Origin: Pristionchus mayeri
Taxonomy: Eukaryota > Nematoda > Chromadorea > Rhabditida > Neodiplogasteridae
Reading direction: 5' to 3'
Length of the DNA: 64,000 nucleotides
Assembly (NCBI GenBank): GCA_036245805.1
Contig: BTRK01000003.1
Coordinates: 19,867,292 to 19,931,291, forward strand
A program made the position numbers and the translations under genes. The stretch's first letter is position 1, and each line of letters opens with the position of its first letter. Below the pieces are notes generated by a model. The model had not been told where the DNA came from. It did not search any database and saw nothing but the letters and a program-made list of their open reading frames with translations. Positions 11,401-22,290 of the stretch are shown here, piece after piece.

Positions 11401-14400
11401 CCCAACAAGCGAGACTATTAATAAGAGAGCGAACAGGCAAGGAGAGATTGATTCCCGCCCTCCACTCTCCCACATCTCCTAACTAGCTGTGATTGTGAGC
11501 ATCTAAAAGGGGGACGGGGAAATGACACCCTATTACGAGGGCAAAGAAGGCGAAATCGTCGTCGAATGTCGGATAGGAAAGGCAAAGTGCGCCTAATTAG
11601 AAGTGGGAAAGGAATGGAACGGATTCGTCTTCTCGAAGGATCCAGCATAACCAGGAAGGGATTCATTGCAAAATCCCTCCTTTATCGCCCGTAATCCCAG
11701 CGCTGAAACGCCAAACTCCCATGTGACAAATCAGAGGCCCGAGAATGAGCGAGTCACACAAATGGCGTAAAAATCCGTAGAAATTGTGCACTATCCGTAA
11801 TAGTCTGAATGAAAGAAGAAAAAGAAAAAAAAATTCTCTCTAAACATTTTTCTATTTGACTAATTGTACCACGCATCGGGACGGGGAAGTCGAGCAATGA
11901 CTAACAACCATCGGAGGTGTAAAGACAACTGGAGAAGGGGAAACGGGAGGAAGAAAGCGTTTACACCAGTTGCCAAATTTTCCGTTTACTTTCAAACTTG
12001 CTAGGAAAACCCACATAGATGGATCGTAAACACTATACCACCCTGCTCAGCAGGTATTACAGTGACCAGCGAGATTCCCGCTCCGTCGTCAACTTATAAT
12101 CCGATTCGACTCTCAGTGTCAATTGCACCGCCCACTCACCACCTGATTCAGTCAAGGACGATCGGCTTATTGGAATGACCAGTCACTAGGAGTACCAACA
12201 CAGGTTCGCTAACAGCTACAGTATCCGATCACCGTAATCTAACCTACCGTAACCTCCCCTCACCCGCTCCCTGATCACAGTACCTGCCGAGCACGATGTC
12301 CTTGGTGCAGAGTGACTCGCTGAGCAGTAGCAGCAGGATGATCTCCTCCTGTCGATTTCGAGGGCAGAAGTGCGGTTTGAGACCACCAGAGTAGAATCTG
12401 AGGAGGGGATTAGGGTTAGCGAGCGAACTCGAATTACAAGTAATTGAAAAACGATCTAGGTGATTCCTGGTACTATGTGATTGCCTTTAACCGGCCTAAG
12501 GGACAGAGCACTGGTTCTGGTGCGTTATCACTTATAAAATATAAACTCAAAGCTTTCCAAGAAGGCTGACTTTGCCCTGCTGGAAAGAAGAGTATTCCCG
12601 AGGATACCTCTAAACTTTCTTGGGTCTCTTCCCCCCCCCCTCCTCTAATCGGGGCATGACGGACGAATTTAATCTCGTAATTGCACTTCTCCCACCGGAT
12701 ACTCGTCGTTAGTTATTCGATTGCCTCTTTTCTGGCGCCCGTTCGAAAAACGCACGAACCCAATTGCTTACTAATCTCTCGTCCAATAGTCTCACCCGCA
12801 TATTGCGTTTTCCACCCCCCCCCCCCCTGGCGTTCACTAATGGTGATTTCATAGCCGAGAAATGCTATTGTGTCACACTCTTTCCTTTCCGAGCTCTCTC
12901 ACAGATCAACCAGTCAAGGGAGTGAGGAGAATGTAGAGTGACCCCTCAGCTTTTGTCAATTAAGAATGAAGCACAATGAGCATCCTTCGAAAAGCGCACG
13001 TACCCAATTGCCTATTAATCTCTCGTCCAATATCCTTCATAATGTCCATCATTGCCCTATTCCACAATGGCGTTCTCTAATACATCCTTCTCTCTTCTCC
13101 CTCCCCCCGATATTGTGCTCTTCCTTCAATGGCGTAATCTAATACATCCCTCCCTCCCCCCCCCCCTTCTCCTCACCCGAGACTCTGGCTCTTGTTCATG
13201 AGTGCATTGCTGTTCGTCGACTGGGGAGCATCGGGGATCGCACGCAGGAGAAGTTCAGCGAACTGCCTGAAAAGGATTAGTTGATTACCGTATTAAATAG
13301 AAAGATACTGATTTATATGCAGCAGCTACTGTTCCATTGCTTCAACTGGTTTTTCCATCTCATAATCCAGTAGTTATCAAAGCAAAGTATGGCCAAATTT
13401 CCGAACTTTTTCGATAAAGCGCATGCTTATCCGAATCGATGAAATGAGTATTGCGAGGAGCGCGAATTCCACGAGTCCCTTATCACCATCTTCGCCCTTC
13501 TCCACCCCTCCCCACCTGCTCAGTCTCATCTGCAGTCGTTCGCCCGTCGACTTGTCTCCCAGCGAGGTCATTATCGTGCGATACCTGTAATCGCCATGCA
13601 TTTCAATGTTCAGCCTACTACCTCGTCATCCATTGTTCTTTCACTTCTACGCGGCTTTTAATCATAAACTTCAACCAAAAAAAGACTGCCTGATCTTGAA
13701 CAATGCTGAATCTCAGTGATTTCTGTCTTTCCGAAACAAATCTTCCTCATTCCCTCGCCTCTTCTCCCTCTGCTCACCATTCCACTCCCTCATCGGCCAT
13801 TCTCCTCTCCATGCCCGTCTCTCGCAGTCTCAGCTTGGCCACTCTCTCCAGGCAGTGCTCGAGGATGTCGCCTGAGGGCAAGAACATTCATGAAATGATG
13901 AGTGCATCGAGATTAATTATCACGGAAATATAACTAAAATTATTACTTCTTTTAGACCGTATAGCCAGGAATAAATACTGGACTAATCAAGTGCCGGTAC
14001 CTATCCTCTCGTGTCCTCCTCCCAATCCCCTCGTTCCCCTCTGCAGACTGCCCGTCGTAGCCCCGCCCCCTCCTGCTGCACTGCTGGAGGTGCTGCCTGT
14101 TGAGACGACCAACGATCCTGCAGATCCGAGTAGAGTAATAGGTTGATGGTGTATATCGGACGTGTTGAGGGTTTGAGAATAAATAGTGAAACAGGCACTT
14201 TCTTGTTGTACAAGACCATTACAAGATCATCATCGTGGATCGTAAGACGCAAGCCTTATCACCAGACTTTCAAAACAACACTAAATATTTTGTCGCACTC
14301 TCACCAACAGAGCGGTTCGATTGCATCTAATTGTTGTCTTTGGAAGTCGACTGACCACTGCCGGTGCTTCCTCCTCCTCCACCCAGCATTCCTCCACTGC

Positions 14401-16006
14401 CTCCTCGCATCGGATTCAGCGTCTTCTCCAACTCGCTCACGTATCTTAAAATATATTTGAGATTTTTCCTCCCGGCAGATTCTTGTCTCGCGTATGCCAG
14501 CTGATCTCATATTGTGTTATTCGTAGGCTTCTTCGCAGCTTAAAATAACAATGGCAACAACAACAAACGCACGATATGGTGAGTTCGGCAGCCTTCTCGA
14601 AGCTGGCGAGTATCCTGGCCTTCCTCTGTCTCCTTGCAGCCTCTCCTTCTCGATCGCACTCCTCCCACTCCATGCACAGACCTGCAAAGAGAGGAATTTA
14701 TTCGAGTTATTACTCAGAGGAATGTCAGGATAGACAATACAAAGGAAAGAATACACAATCATTTTGTTTCTAGTTGTTTTTACAAAGCATATTTCACCAA
14801 AATTTCACTAGTACATTTGTAATTATAAAAAAACATTACCTTTGATGGCATACGCCTCGGCCACCAATCGAAGCGCGCGCAGGGTTCTGAACGAGGAATT
14901 AGAAACAGAAAAAATATTTCTCACGCAAAACGATGAATTCTTGCACCTTCCTATAGTCCGCGCCTGTTTCAAAGGTTGATCTCTTCTACTTCTCAAGATA
15001 TCTAACCACATACATTCCTTCCGACGTTATCCTCACCCCCCCCCCCCTTGTCCCTCTCCCTCTCTCGTCTACCTGAATGCAGTGGTAGCCTTCTCCATTC
15101 CACTCTCGTCAATCAGTCCGATCGCCGTCTTCCCCTCCGCCTTCACGTAGGCACACTTGGCCAGCAGAAGACGAGACTCCAGATGGACTGCCTCCTACGA
15201 GATGAGAGGGGGTCAGAAATCAAAGATCAAGGGACAAAGGTAGAAACCTTATTTGAAAAAAATAGTTTGGATACCTTGCTGATCGATATTTCAATTGTTA
15301 AACTTAATCAAGATCGTACTCATAACGATGATAGTGTGGTGAATCATAACAAAATTGTTTTTATATAAAACATTACTGACAGCATCCTCATCGGCGAGGA
15401 GTGCCCTCAGTCTCTCCTCGGACGCCTTGAGACCCGATGAGTGAGAGGAGCGAGGAGTGAGGACGTCTGGAAGATTACATTGATTGATTGTGAAAGGAAA
15501 ACAATATTTTATTTGATAGCTAGTTTCCACCCAGTTAGTAAAGGCGCGTCTCCTGAAGCCCGGCCAGCCCCAATAACTCGTTGATTCACAGAGATAAACC
15601 ACCACAACCTATAATAGACTACGAATGACAGGTCATTTACGTGCAATAGTGACAAGCCGTGCTTCGGAAGATGTTATATTGCTATTTTCTATGTAAATTA
15701 TTTGGAGTGTTATTAGACTCACTTACAATTAGACAATATTTGTAATAATTAGACTATGCTAGTTGAAATTGTCAAATCTCTGAAACACTGGTACGCCGCT
15801 CAATTTCGGGTTGGTCTCGCGAAGTGCAGAAGTGCCGACAGCCTACCCTGTGTCTCGAGGAACAGTTCGATCTCGGCTTCTGCCTCGATGAGCTTGGCCA
15901 CGTGGGAGGGCAGACCAGACTGACGACTCCGCGCCGCCTTCACCAACTCCGCCACACGACTCCAGTTGCCTGCAACGACCTTCCCCCTTGACCTACTCTC
16001 TTTCAT
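5474..16006 (-). CDS. TTC7 tetratricopeptide scaffold of the PI4KIIIalpha complex, 902 aa
   Basis: TTC7 pairs with EFR3 and FAM126 to bring phosphatidylinositol 4-kinase III alpha to the plasma membrane. I can join 28 exons in frame (2709 nt): 16006-15847, 15466-15381, 15194-15073, 14886-14840, 14681-14573, 14444-14356, 14117-14001, 13871-13778, 13584-13516, 13266-13177, 12397-12284, 11161-11089, 10785-10700, 10410-10301, 10025-9948, 9747-9694, 9473-9386, 9098-9010, 8811-8696, 8622-8532, 8303-8144, 7770-7712, 7288-7173, 6964-6882, 6673-6613, 6550-6463, 6207-6129 and 5654-5474. Diagnostic segments are the N-terminal GNWSRVAELV...LIEAEAEIE, the central FCPRNRQEEIILLLLLSES (family: CP.DN.EEALLLLL.SE), the TPR-like ALLLLALIFTAES and LFPNSAHALYLKGRLLAAK, and the C-terminus ending LPFTAIP. 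Two Gly/Ser/Thr-rich inserts (exons 6-7 and 21-23) look like disordered loops. Length is slightly above the usual 840-860. The start at 16006 is favoured by phase, but an upstream exon is possible. Confidence 0.88.
5782..5978. repeat. SINE-like insertion in the last TTC7 intron
   Basis: A GC-rich 160-bp block (5801-5960) starting GCCCGGCTGCCCC and containing a CCCCCGCC-TTC-GGCGGGGG hairpin interrupts AT-rich intron sequence. It is flanked by imperfect direct repeats ATTTCTTTATTAAATACTA (5782-5800) and ATCTCTTTATTAATACTA (5961-5978), as expected for a target-site duplication of a short retroposon. No internal tRNA or coding sequence was recognised. Confidence 0.45.
12735..13145. repeat. diverged tandem duplication inside a TTC7 intron
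   Basis: The phrase CTAATCTCTCGTCCAATA and neighbouring sequence ending in TGGCGTTC.CTAAT occur at about 12735-12840 and again at about 12985-13080, with a further partial unit to 13145. Long C homopolymers (12 or more) sit between units. It separates exons 10 and 11 and has no coding content. Confidence 0.5.
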
Positions 16007-16722
16007 TATTGATTTATATTCTAATATTTATAAGAATACAACATCACACAAAAATTCCGGATCAATCCAAAAATTTCAGAACGAGTCTGGCGCGACCAGT
16101 GCACTGCAGTGAGAAGCATGTTTCATAAACATTACAAAGTAGGTATGTCGAGACTGACTAGTGATTCCTCCTTTCCCTATGGCCATCAACCAACCAACCT
16201 TCAGTCCTCGCCCGGTCCAATTCCGATTCGAGTCGACTGCCTCGCAGTTTCGACCCCATTCTCTCGCCCAATTATCGATCGATCGACCCTTATCTACAGT
16301 ACCCTGTTAGTCACCAATCACCACAATGCTCAAATATCTTACGGTGCCTCAACCGGTTGCTGTGAAACGATGAGATATGGTAGGCGAGCAATAAATTTAT
16401 CGTAAACTATAATCGGGCTAACAATAATAAGGAGAAGAAAGCTAAAGTGATCGACTCAACGGGGGGCACAGTGAGGTGATATCAATGGGAGAGAGGGCCC
16501 TCCACTGTGTTCTCTCGATACTAGCCAGTGGTCAATAGTTGGCAGAGATTCCACTGAGGGATCCGGTAACGTAAAACAGAGGAAATAGACTAAACTTGTA
16601 ACAGATATGGGTGAAGAACCTATGAAAATGTGCAGAGAGGGAAGATCAGAGGGGCGTCGTCATCGTCGATTATCGATCGAAGGAGTGACGTCATAACAAT
16701 GGGTTGAGAGATCGGGCACTGG
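16007..16722. other. intergenic region between Tim8 and TTC7
   Basis: No gene recognised. It should contain the Tim8 3'UTR and the TTC7 promoter or spacer. The short open frames here lack family features. Confidence 0.4.
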
Positions 16723-18609
16723 TTACTGTCCCAGACCCTTCTCCATCTTCTGCAGATGCTCGACCTGCAAGAACAAGAATGAGAAAGAACGGGAGAACAG
16801 TAATAAATGGGGTAGACAAAACAGTTGTCAATGTCTTTAAGGGAGTTTGAATCATTGAATAGATTGCATAGATTAAAAAATGAGCCAGATACTTTCAGAT
16901 CGAGTAATCTCAATGATTAATATTAACGGGGTGTTTCGATAATTCAGTTTCTAGTTCTTTTCCTCGTCGCAAAAGAAAAGTTTGGTTATTAATACAACTA
17001 TTTGCAGAACTTTTCGAGGTATTTTTGGTGAAGTATTAGGTTGTCTCAAAAGTTTCTGACTATTTATTTTTCGAAGTTTCTCTTGGTGTATTTAGACTCA
17101 TTGCCATTCCGTCATGGTTATAGTTAAGGACATGATAGTAGACTACAATAATATTTTTGAATCAAACATTGCTCGTGGTTCGCCCAAGAAAAGCACTTCC
17201 AGGTAAAAACATGCAAAAATCGTGACTTTTTAGTGTTTTCGAAGGAACTCTGATCCTCGAATATCTGCGGCCTACCCAATTTGCCCACATTTTCATTGGT
17301 ATAATAAAACTTGCTTGTTCAGATAATGGTGAAAAAAACTGGTTTGTAGCGTTGCTGAGAAACGGTAAACGGTCAAAAGTGCAGTTTTCAGCAATCAAAT
17401 CTCTACAGAAATATTTCGAAACATCATATTTCTTAACAGATCTATGAACATCCTCTAATGCAACCGTGTATTAGTACGGAAGGGCACTTCTGAGTGATCA
17501 ACAAATGATGGTTGCTAATCGATCCGCACTTGCAAAATACCAGCAAATGTATATTTGGAAAATTGTAATTGGTGCAGGACTGGGATTGAGAGCCATTATC
17601 AAGTATGCGTTTGAGGCCAATCCTTTGGCATTAAGAAATTTAATAAGCCCACTCATTAGCCTTTAAAACAGTGCTTTTGTTTAGCAGATGTCAGAGCTCT
17701 CACAAGAATTAAAATCTATTCAAAACTGAGATTAATTTCCACCAATGTCGAATTTAGCTGTGAACAGTGCTATCCTTAGTGGTTAAATTGGTCCACAATA
17801 ACACTCGTTTTAAAGGGTTCCCAAGGCCACATCAACTGTTGAAAACCATTAGTTGATTGATAGATTCCGAAGCACGGGGAAGGTCAGTATGTTCGAAAAT
17901 GAAAATAGTCAGAAACTTTTGAGACAACCTAATACAACTGGAAACAATGGTTGGATTTTGGAATAATATTATATATGACAATAAACAGATAAATTCGCTC
18001 GGAGAAGTAATCTAGAAGCGAAATTCTCTATTATACGTATCGATCTCATAATCCACCCTTTCTCTCTCTTCCCGTACCTACTAATCCGATGGCGCTCACC
18101 ATGAAGTTGCTGGCGTCAATCATGCGGTTGACGCAGTTCTGGAGGCACGTCGACGTCTTGCCGTCGAGCTTCGAGGGCGGGCGCGAGTCGCCGATGCACA
18201 CATCCCAGCAGCGAGAGGTCAGCGTGTGCACCTCAAATGAGTCAGTAATTGCCCGTACTATGGATTTTTTTTGAAAGATTGTTGTGAAAAATACCATTTT
18301 CAATTAGCAATTCGATAAAAAATGAAGTAACCACCGGGAAAAGATAAAAATAGATACATGATGACAATAGTCCTTCGTGTCTATTTGCTATTCCTTCCCC
18401 TATTGCTGACGCGCTGGTCTCTCAAAGAAGCCCTATCATAAACAATGATTCCGCGGTACAGTTCCTCGCCCGCTAGAGAGGGAAAGGAAAGACAACTAAA
18501 ACTTTTCAAAGGCCGAGTGAACTGGGAGTACCTGTTCAGTGAACTTTTGTCGCTGCGTCTCGGTCTGGAGGGCGGCGAGGAATCTGGCGAGGTTCGGGTC
18601 ACTGTCCAT
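16723..18609 (-). CDS. Tim8 small Tim chaperone of the mitochondrial intermembrane space, 83 aa
   Basis: Small Tim proteins escort hydrophobic precursors across the intermembrane space to the TIM22 or SAM machinery; Tim8 works with Tim13. Three minus-strand exons, 18609-18532, 18231-18100 and 16764-16723, give 252 nt in frame. The product shows the twin CX3C motif (CWDVC and CLQNC) with the conserved spacing segment KLDGKTSTCLQNCVNRMIDAS, and the N-terminal DSDPNLARFLAALQTETQRQ helix typical of Tim8/DDP. Length fits the family (80-100 aa). Intron 2 (16765-18099) carries a mariner-type MITE. A CAG acceptor directly precedes the ATG, suggesting trans-splicing, and the small gene 207 bp upstream is likely in the same operon. 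The C. elegans counterpart is ddp-1. Confidence 0.9.
17036..17932. mobile_element. mariner-type MITE (897 bp) in Tim8 intron 2
   Basis: Terminal inverted repeats of about 30 bp start TTAGGTTGTCTCAAAAGTTT and end with the reverse complement. TA dinucleotides flank both sides (17034-17035 and 17933-17934). The interior has no intact transposase frame. The TTAGGTTG terminus and TA target match mariner-superfamily elements. Confidence 0.8.
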
Positions 18610-18612
18610 CTG
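18610..18612 (-). other. candidate trans-splice acceptor of Tim8
   Basis: The minus strand reads GTGATTCACAG directly before the Tim8 ATG. With the upstream gene stopping 207 bp away on the same strand, this is the arrangement expected for a downstream operon gene. Confidence 0.45.
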
Positions 18613-18815
18613 TGAATCACAATTATAATTAGACCAGAGAGAGCGAGAGAGGTATGGAACGTGACTGCTGGACACGTATTCAGCGCAAGATCTCGGTCAG
18701 GATAAGAACAAACAACTTTATCGGGTATTAACAATGACTATCCGTTCTTCTAGGCGACTCAACGGAAACGAGTAACTAAGTGGAGATCAATGAGATGAGT
18801 GGCGGGGGTTCGGCA

Positions 18816-19071
18816 TTAGAACAGAATCCAGTCGACGCCGAATTTGCGTGCGCAGAAAGCGCCTGCAATGCGAGAAAGAAGCATTGACATAACTCTAAAA
18901 ATATATTCCAGCTCCATAGCATGCACAGGTTAACACTTTACAAAGCGATTACTAGTATAAAATAGTCTTACCGGCCTCGACGAGCACGATGAAGGTAATG
19001 AACTGGCCGAAGTCGCTCTTGGCCTTCTCAGCTGCGGCCGCGCCCATGTCAGGTCCACCACCGAACATCAT
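18816..19071 (-). CDS. 48-aa single-span membrane microprotein, unrecognised
   Basis: Two exons, 19071-18972 and 18862-18816, give 147 nt in frame. The predicted peptide begins MMFGGGPDMG, has a short Ala/Lys amphipathic stretch, then a hydrophobic segment (about residues 21-36, GQFITFIVLVEAGAF) that could span a membrane once, and ends ARKFGVDWILF. I do not recognise the family. Both splice sites are canonical and the frame is maintained across the intron, which argues it is real despite its size. Its stop is 207 bp from the Tim8 ATG, so co-transcription with a mitochondrial import factor is likely; a mitochondrial or ER role would be guesswork. Confidence 0.65.
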
Positions 19072-19903
19072 CCTTAGCTGCACGAGGATACATTGGAGTG
19101 GGAAATGAACAAATTATGACAATTAAAACTTTAAAAATTAGGAAAAATCAATTTGAAACTTCTCGACGAGATTTCCTCACTTCTGAAGTACGGTAGAGTA
19201 AAGATAGGAATTCGACCACTTCTAATCGTGAACTAATTTATAAAAATATTTTCGAATTTGTTTTTCTACTATTTATGTATATTACGTTTCTAGAATCATA
19301 AAAACTGACAAAAAATAAAATAATTGCTGCACAACATTTCTATTGATATTCTGTTTTTCGCGAAGAATATTCAAATTGAGATGTGCGATCTTCGGGTATA
19401 CTGTAGCCTGAATATTACTTTCCCTGTTTTATCAGATCATTTGAAATAATCAATGCCTATTGATAAATGACGCCGATGTTCACCTCAATAAATACTAGTC
19501 ATACGCAGGGCATGCTTGAAGTTGTGGATGATCTTCTACAACTAGGCCGTACATCATTGATCACTCGAAAATTATTCAAAAACCCCCTCGACTCATTGTA
19601 AGGTTATGAAAATGTCGTTGAGCTGACAAATAGCAATAGGCTAATGACACGAATTGAAGAGGAATCAGCCTCATGAAATCGAGTACAAGAATGCTGTAGA
19701 TGTGTCCCCTTCAGAAATCCACTAAAAGCACTCATTGTCAGTCCAATTCCTTTATACACGAAGCAATGTACATACATAGAACGAATCGATGAAACACTTG
19801 GCCATCTACCGTATACTGGGCTCTACGATACACTGTGCAAAAGATGACCGGGCCTTGGGGGGTTAAGGTAATGATGGCAGATTGGTTATCGATTGATAAT
19901 CGA
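19072..19903. other. intergenic region between FAIM and the microprotein gene
   Basis: About 830 bp of AT-rich sequence with no coding exon, RNA gene or recognised repeat. Confidence 0.4.
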
Positions 19904-21993
19904 TTATTTTGGTTGTGAGGTCGGGATGGGATCAGCGGCGATTCGGTTTCTGCCTACGTAGAGTTCGTGGACGACGCCCGTGCTTCGCTTCCCAGAGTTA
20001 ACCGAGACGACCTACAGAGAAAGATGATGACTTTCTTCATTCTACGCACTCTCTCCCATTACCGTACTTTACATGCAGTGCTGTTGACCTGGAAGTGCGT
20101 CTCAGTCCCTTCATCGCCGAACTCTCCCTGCAATCATCGATCGATAATCGCCTACAGTAACCCCTACCGTAGTCTCGACGGAAAGTCCGTTGGCCCAGAC
20201 GTCCATCGTCTGCTTGTCTGCAAGAAGGAGGGTAGAGAGAGGCGAGATAGCATGGATAAAGGAGAGAGTCAGAGAAGTCAGAGACTCCCTCCATTCTGTG
20301 CACTCTCTCACCAGCATTCGAAATTGGGGTGGCCGTAGCTATGGTAACTCTGACCACTCGAGTGGGGGGATTCACACCTTGTTTACACCCCCGATCCTTC
20401 CTGAGTAATTGCCCCACTCGCTTCGTTTCCCATGCTCTCTCGCGAGTCAGACAAGGAGAGAGAGCATGGACTATGGAGAGAGTCAGACGACTGCTGGTGA
20501 CTATCAAAGAAGGTCCATGCTTTTGCCTGGCTGGACTGTGGCCACAGAATCATTGAACCCTACCCTGGACCCTGGCCATTTTGTTGACAGTTTGTTCACC
20601 TAGTCTTACTCCTTCTGTAGTCAATCTTCAGCTTACATTAATTCCCGCTATTGGCTTACTCTCTGCGTTTACGATGTATGATATCCAGCACAATATTTTT
20701 AGCCACTTATTATCCTGCTTCCTTCCGACTTCATTCACTTTGATCTTTGCTATTTCCCCATCTGTCTGTTTGCTTAGATCAGCAAGGACTTTTCACTCTG
20801 ATCTTTGATCTTTCCCTCACCTAGACATATTCTGCAGTCCATTCCTCCGATGACAGCGTGCCAAGTCTGCAGTTTCTTGCTCTGTTCCTCTCGGAACTTC
20901 TCGTAGGTCTTGCCGCCCACCTGAGATCAAATATCAGGGTTAGATAGTCATACTCATAGAGAGCATTTCTGTATCAGCCTTGTTTTGCCTTTTCGAGATT
21001 TACATCGAGTCATCCCTAATTATCTAGTCAATGCCCATAAGATCAAACTGACAACACCATGCTATTCTCAGCAATTTCGCACTACGACAACAGGAAGTTT
21101 ATCTTTTACTAAAATTAGTAAGGTACCCAATAGAGAGGCGTGTTGTGAAAAGAAGGGTGAATCACTTCGCATGTCAAGGACTCAAAGCTTCCTGGGGGTA
21201 TCGAAGTAGCATAAATTCAGAGATCAAAGATCAGCTCACCTCCAGTGAGTACTCGTAGGCGAAGGTGCCGATGGCCTCGACAGTGATGGTGCATCGGATA
21301 GAATCGTGTAGCATGAAGTGCTCCTTGCCCACCAACTTGAACATCCAATCACGCCGGATTATCTCCTCAAAGATCAAAGATCATCATGACAATTCCTGAT
21401 TATGAGGAACATTGGCATATAATATGCCGCATATTATCATTCATATTTAATTAGGGCAAATTCGGAAGATGAATTGTAAGACTACCATCACTCGATATTG
21501 TTCAGGAGTATCTTACCAAGGAATTAAAAATGTGTAAACAAAAAATGGAATGAGCTTCACTCCGGAGATTTTTATTAAAAAATGAATTTTATGTTCCTCT
21601 TTTTCTTTGAATAAACAAAAATAATACATTGCTCAAATCTCACTACACATACTCAATTTCGAGCAGCTGGGTGTTTGATCTCAGCTTATCTTCGGATTCC
21701 CCGCGGAAACACGCAATTATGGCTTCATCCATCAAGTTTTCAGATAAAGATAAGCAAAAATACAACTAAAATAATGAAATTTCTCGTTCCCACCTTCCCA
21801 TCCACCTTGATGAGCCTTCTTCCCGTCGTCGTGCCGTGCTCGAACTCAATTTTGTGCACCTCCAATGAGAAATGGCTCAAAATTGTTAGCACTCTGGTCG
21901 TTTTTCATTCTCTCTCGCTCGCTAATCCAAACTGCTCACCTTGTCCTGCAGCGGCACGTGCCAGACGGCTACCGTATCCGTGTCCTTCGACAT
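19904..21993 (-). CDS. Fas apoptotic inhibitory molecule (FAIM), 187 aa
   Basis: FAIM is a small soluble beta-sandwich protein linked to protection from cell death and from protein aggregation. Seven minus-strand exons join in frame (564 nt): 21993-21940, 21859-21794, 21365-21240, 20920-20821, 20217-20168, 20127-20068 and 20011-19904. Family landmarks occur in order: VAVWHVPLQD, HKIEFEHGTTTGRR, RRDWMFKLVGKEHF, FAYEYSLEVGGK, MDVWANG, then GEFGDEGTETHF and SVNSGKRSTGVVHELYV. The size fits the 179-aa human short form. A CAG acceptor sits one base before the ATG. The gene is head to head with the DCLK-like kinase, 297 bp between the two ATGs. Copies of GATCAAAGATC lie within 10 bp of three of its splice sites. 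Confidence 0.92.
20416..20485. repeat. short foldback repeat, GCTCTCTC/GAGAGAGC type
   Basis: In a FAIM intron, CCATGCTCTCTCGCGAG is followed within a few bases by GGAGAGAGAGCATGG, making an imperfect hairpin. Related copies lie at about 20229-20313, 22842-22915, 24314-24379, 25021-25093 and 26841-27022. Confidence 0.5.
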
Positions 21994-22290
21994 ACTGTAG
22001 CCACTATCGATTGATTAGCGAAGTTTTTGCTATTAACGGATGCTAATAAGTGCCGTGAGAGAGTGGAATGAGGGAGGAGTTTGTGGCCCGAACTTGACTG
22101 GTTGCCATGCAACCCCCTCCCTTCCCCCTCTCTCACCCGAGAGGAGCTCTACTCGTGCTAGAGAGAGAGGGAGGAGGGGAAAGGGGCGGAGAGATGATAC
22201 TCTCCTGGTCACTCTCCTTCCTCATTGCTTTACTTCTTCTTCAGACGACGTCGTCGTCGAGGATAAAGAGGCAGGAGAAGGACGTCAACG
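21994..22290. promoter_or_regulatory. divergent promoter region FAIM / DCLK-like kinase
   Basis: Only 297 bp separate the opposed start codons. The interval contains a long purine-rich tract (about 22155-22195) and a likely trans-splice acceptor for FAIM (21995-21997). The promoter role is inferred from geometry. Confidence 0.45.

Noticed and set aside
15973..16006. CAG before GCAACTGG as an internal acceptor in TTC7 exon 1
   Set aside because: Starting at the 16006 ATG keeps phase with all 27 downstream exons; kept only as a caveat for an upstream exon.
20037..20507. 156-codon minus-strand frame over the FAIM 3' half
   Set aside because: It reads through FAIM introns, and only fragments match FAIM; the spliced model explains them.
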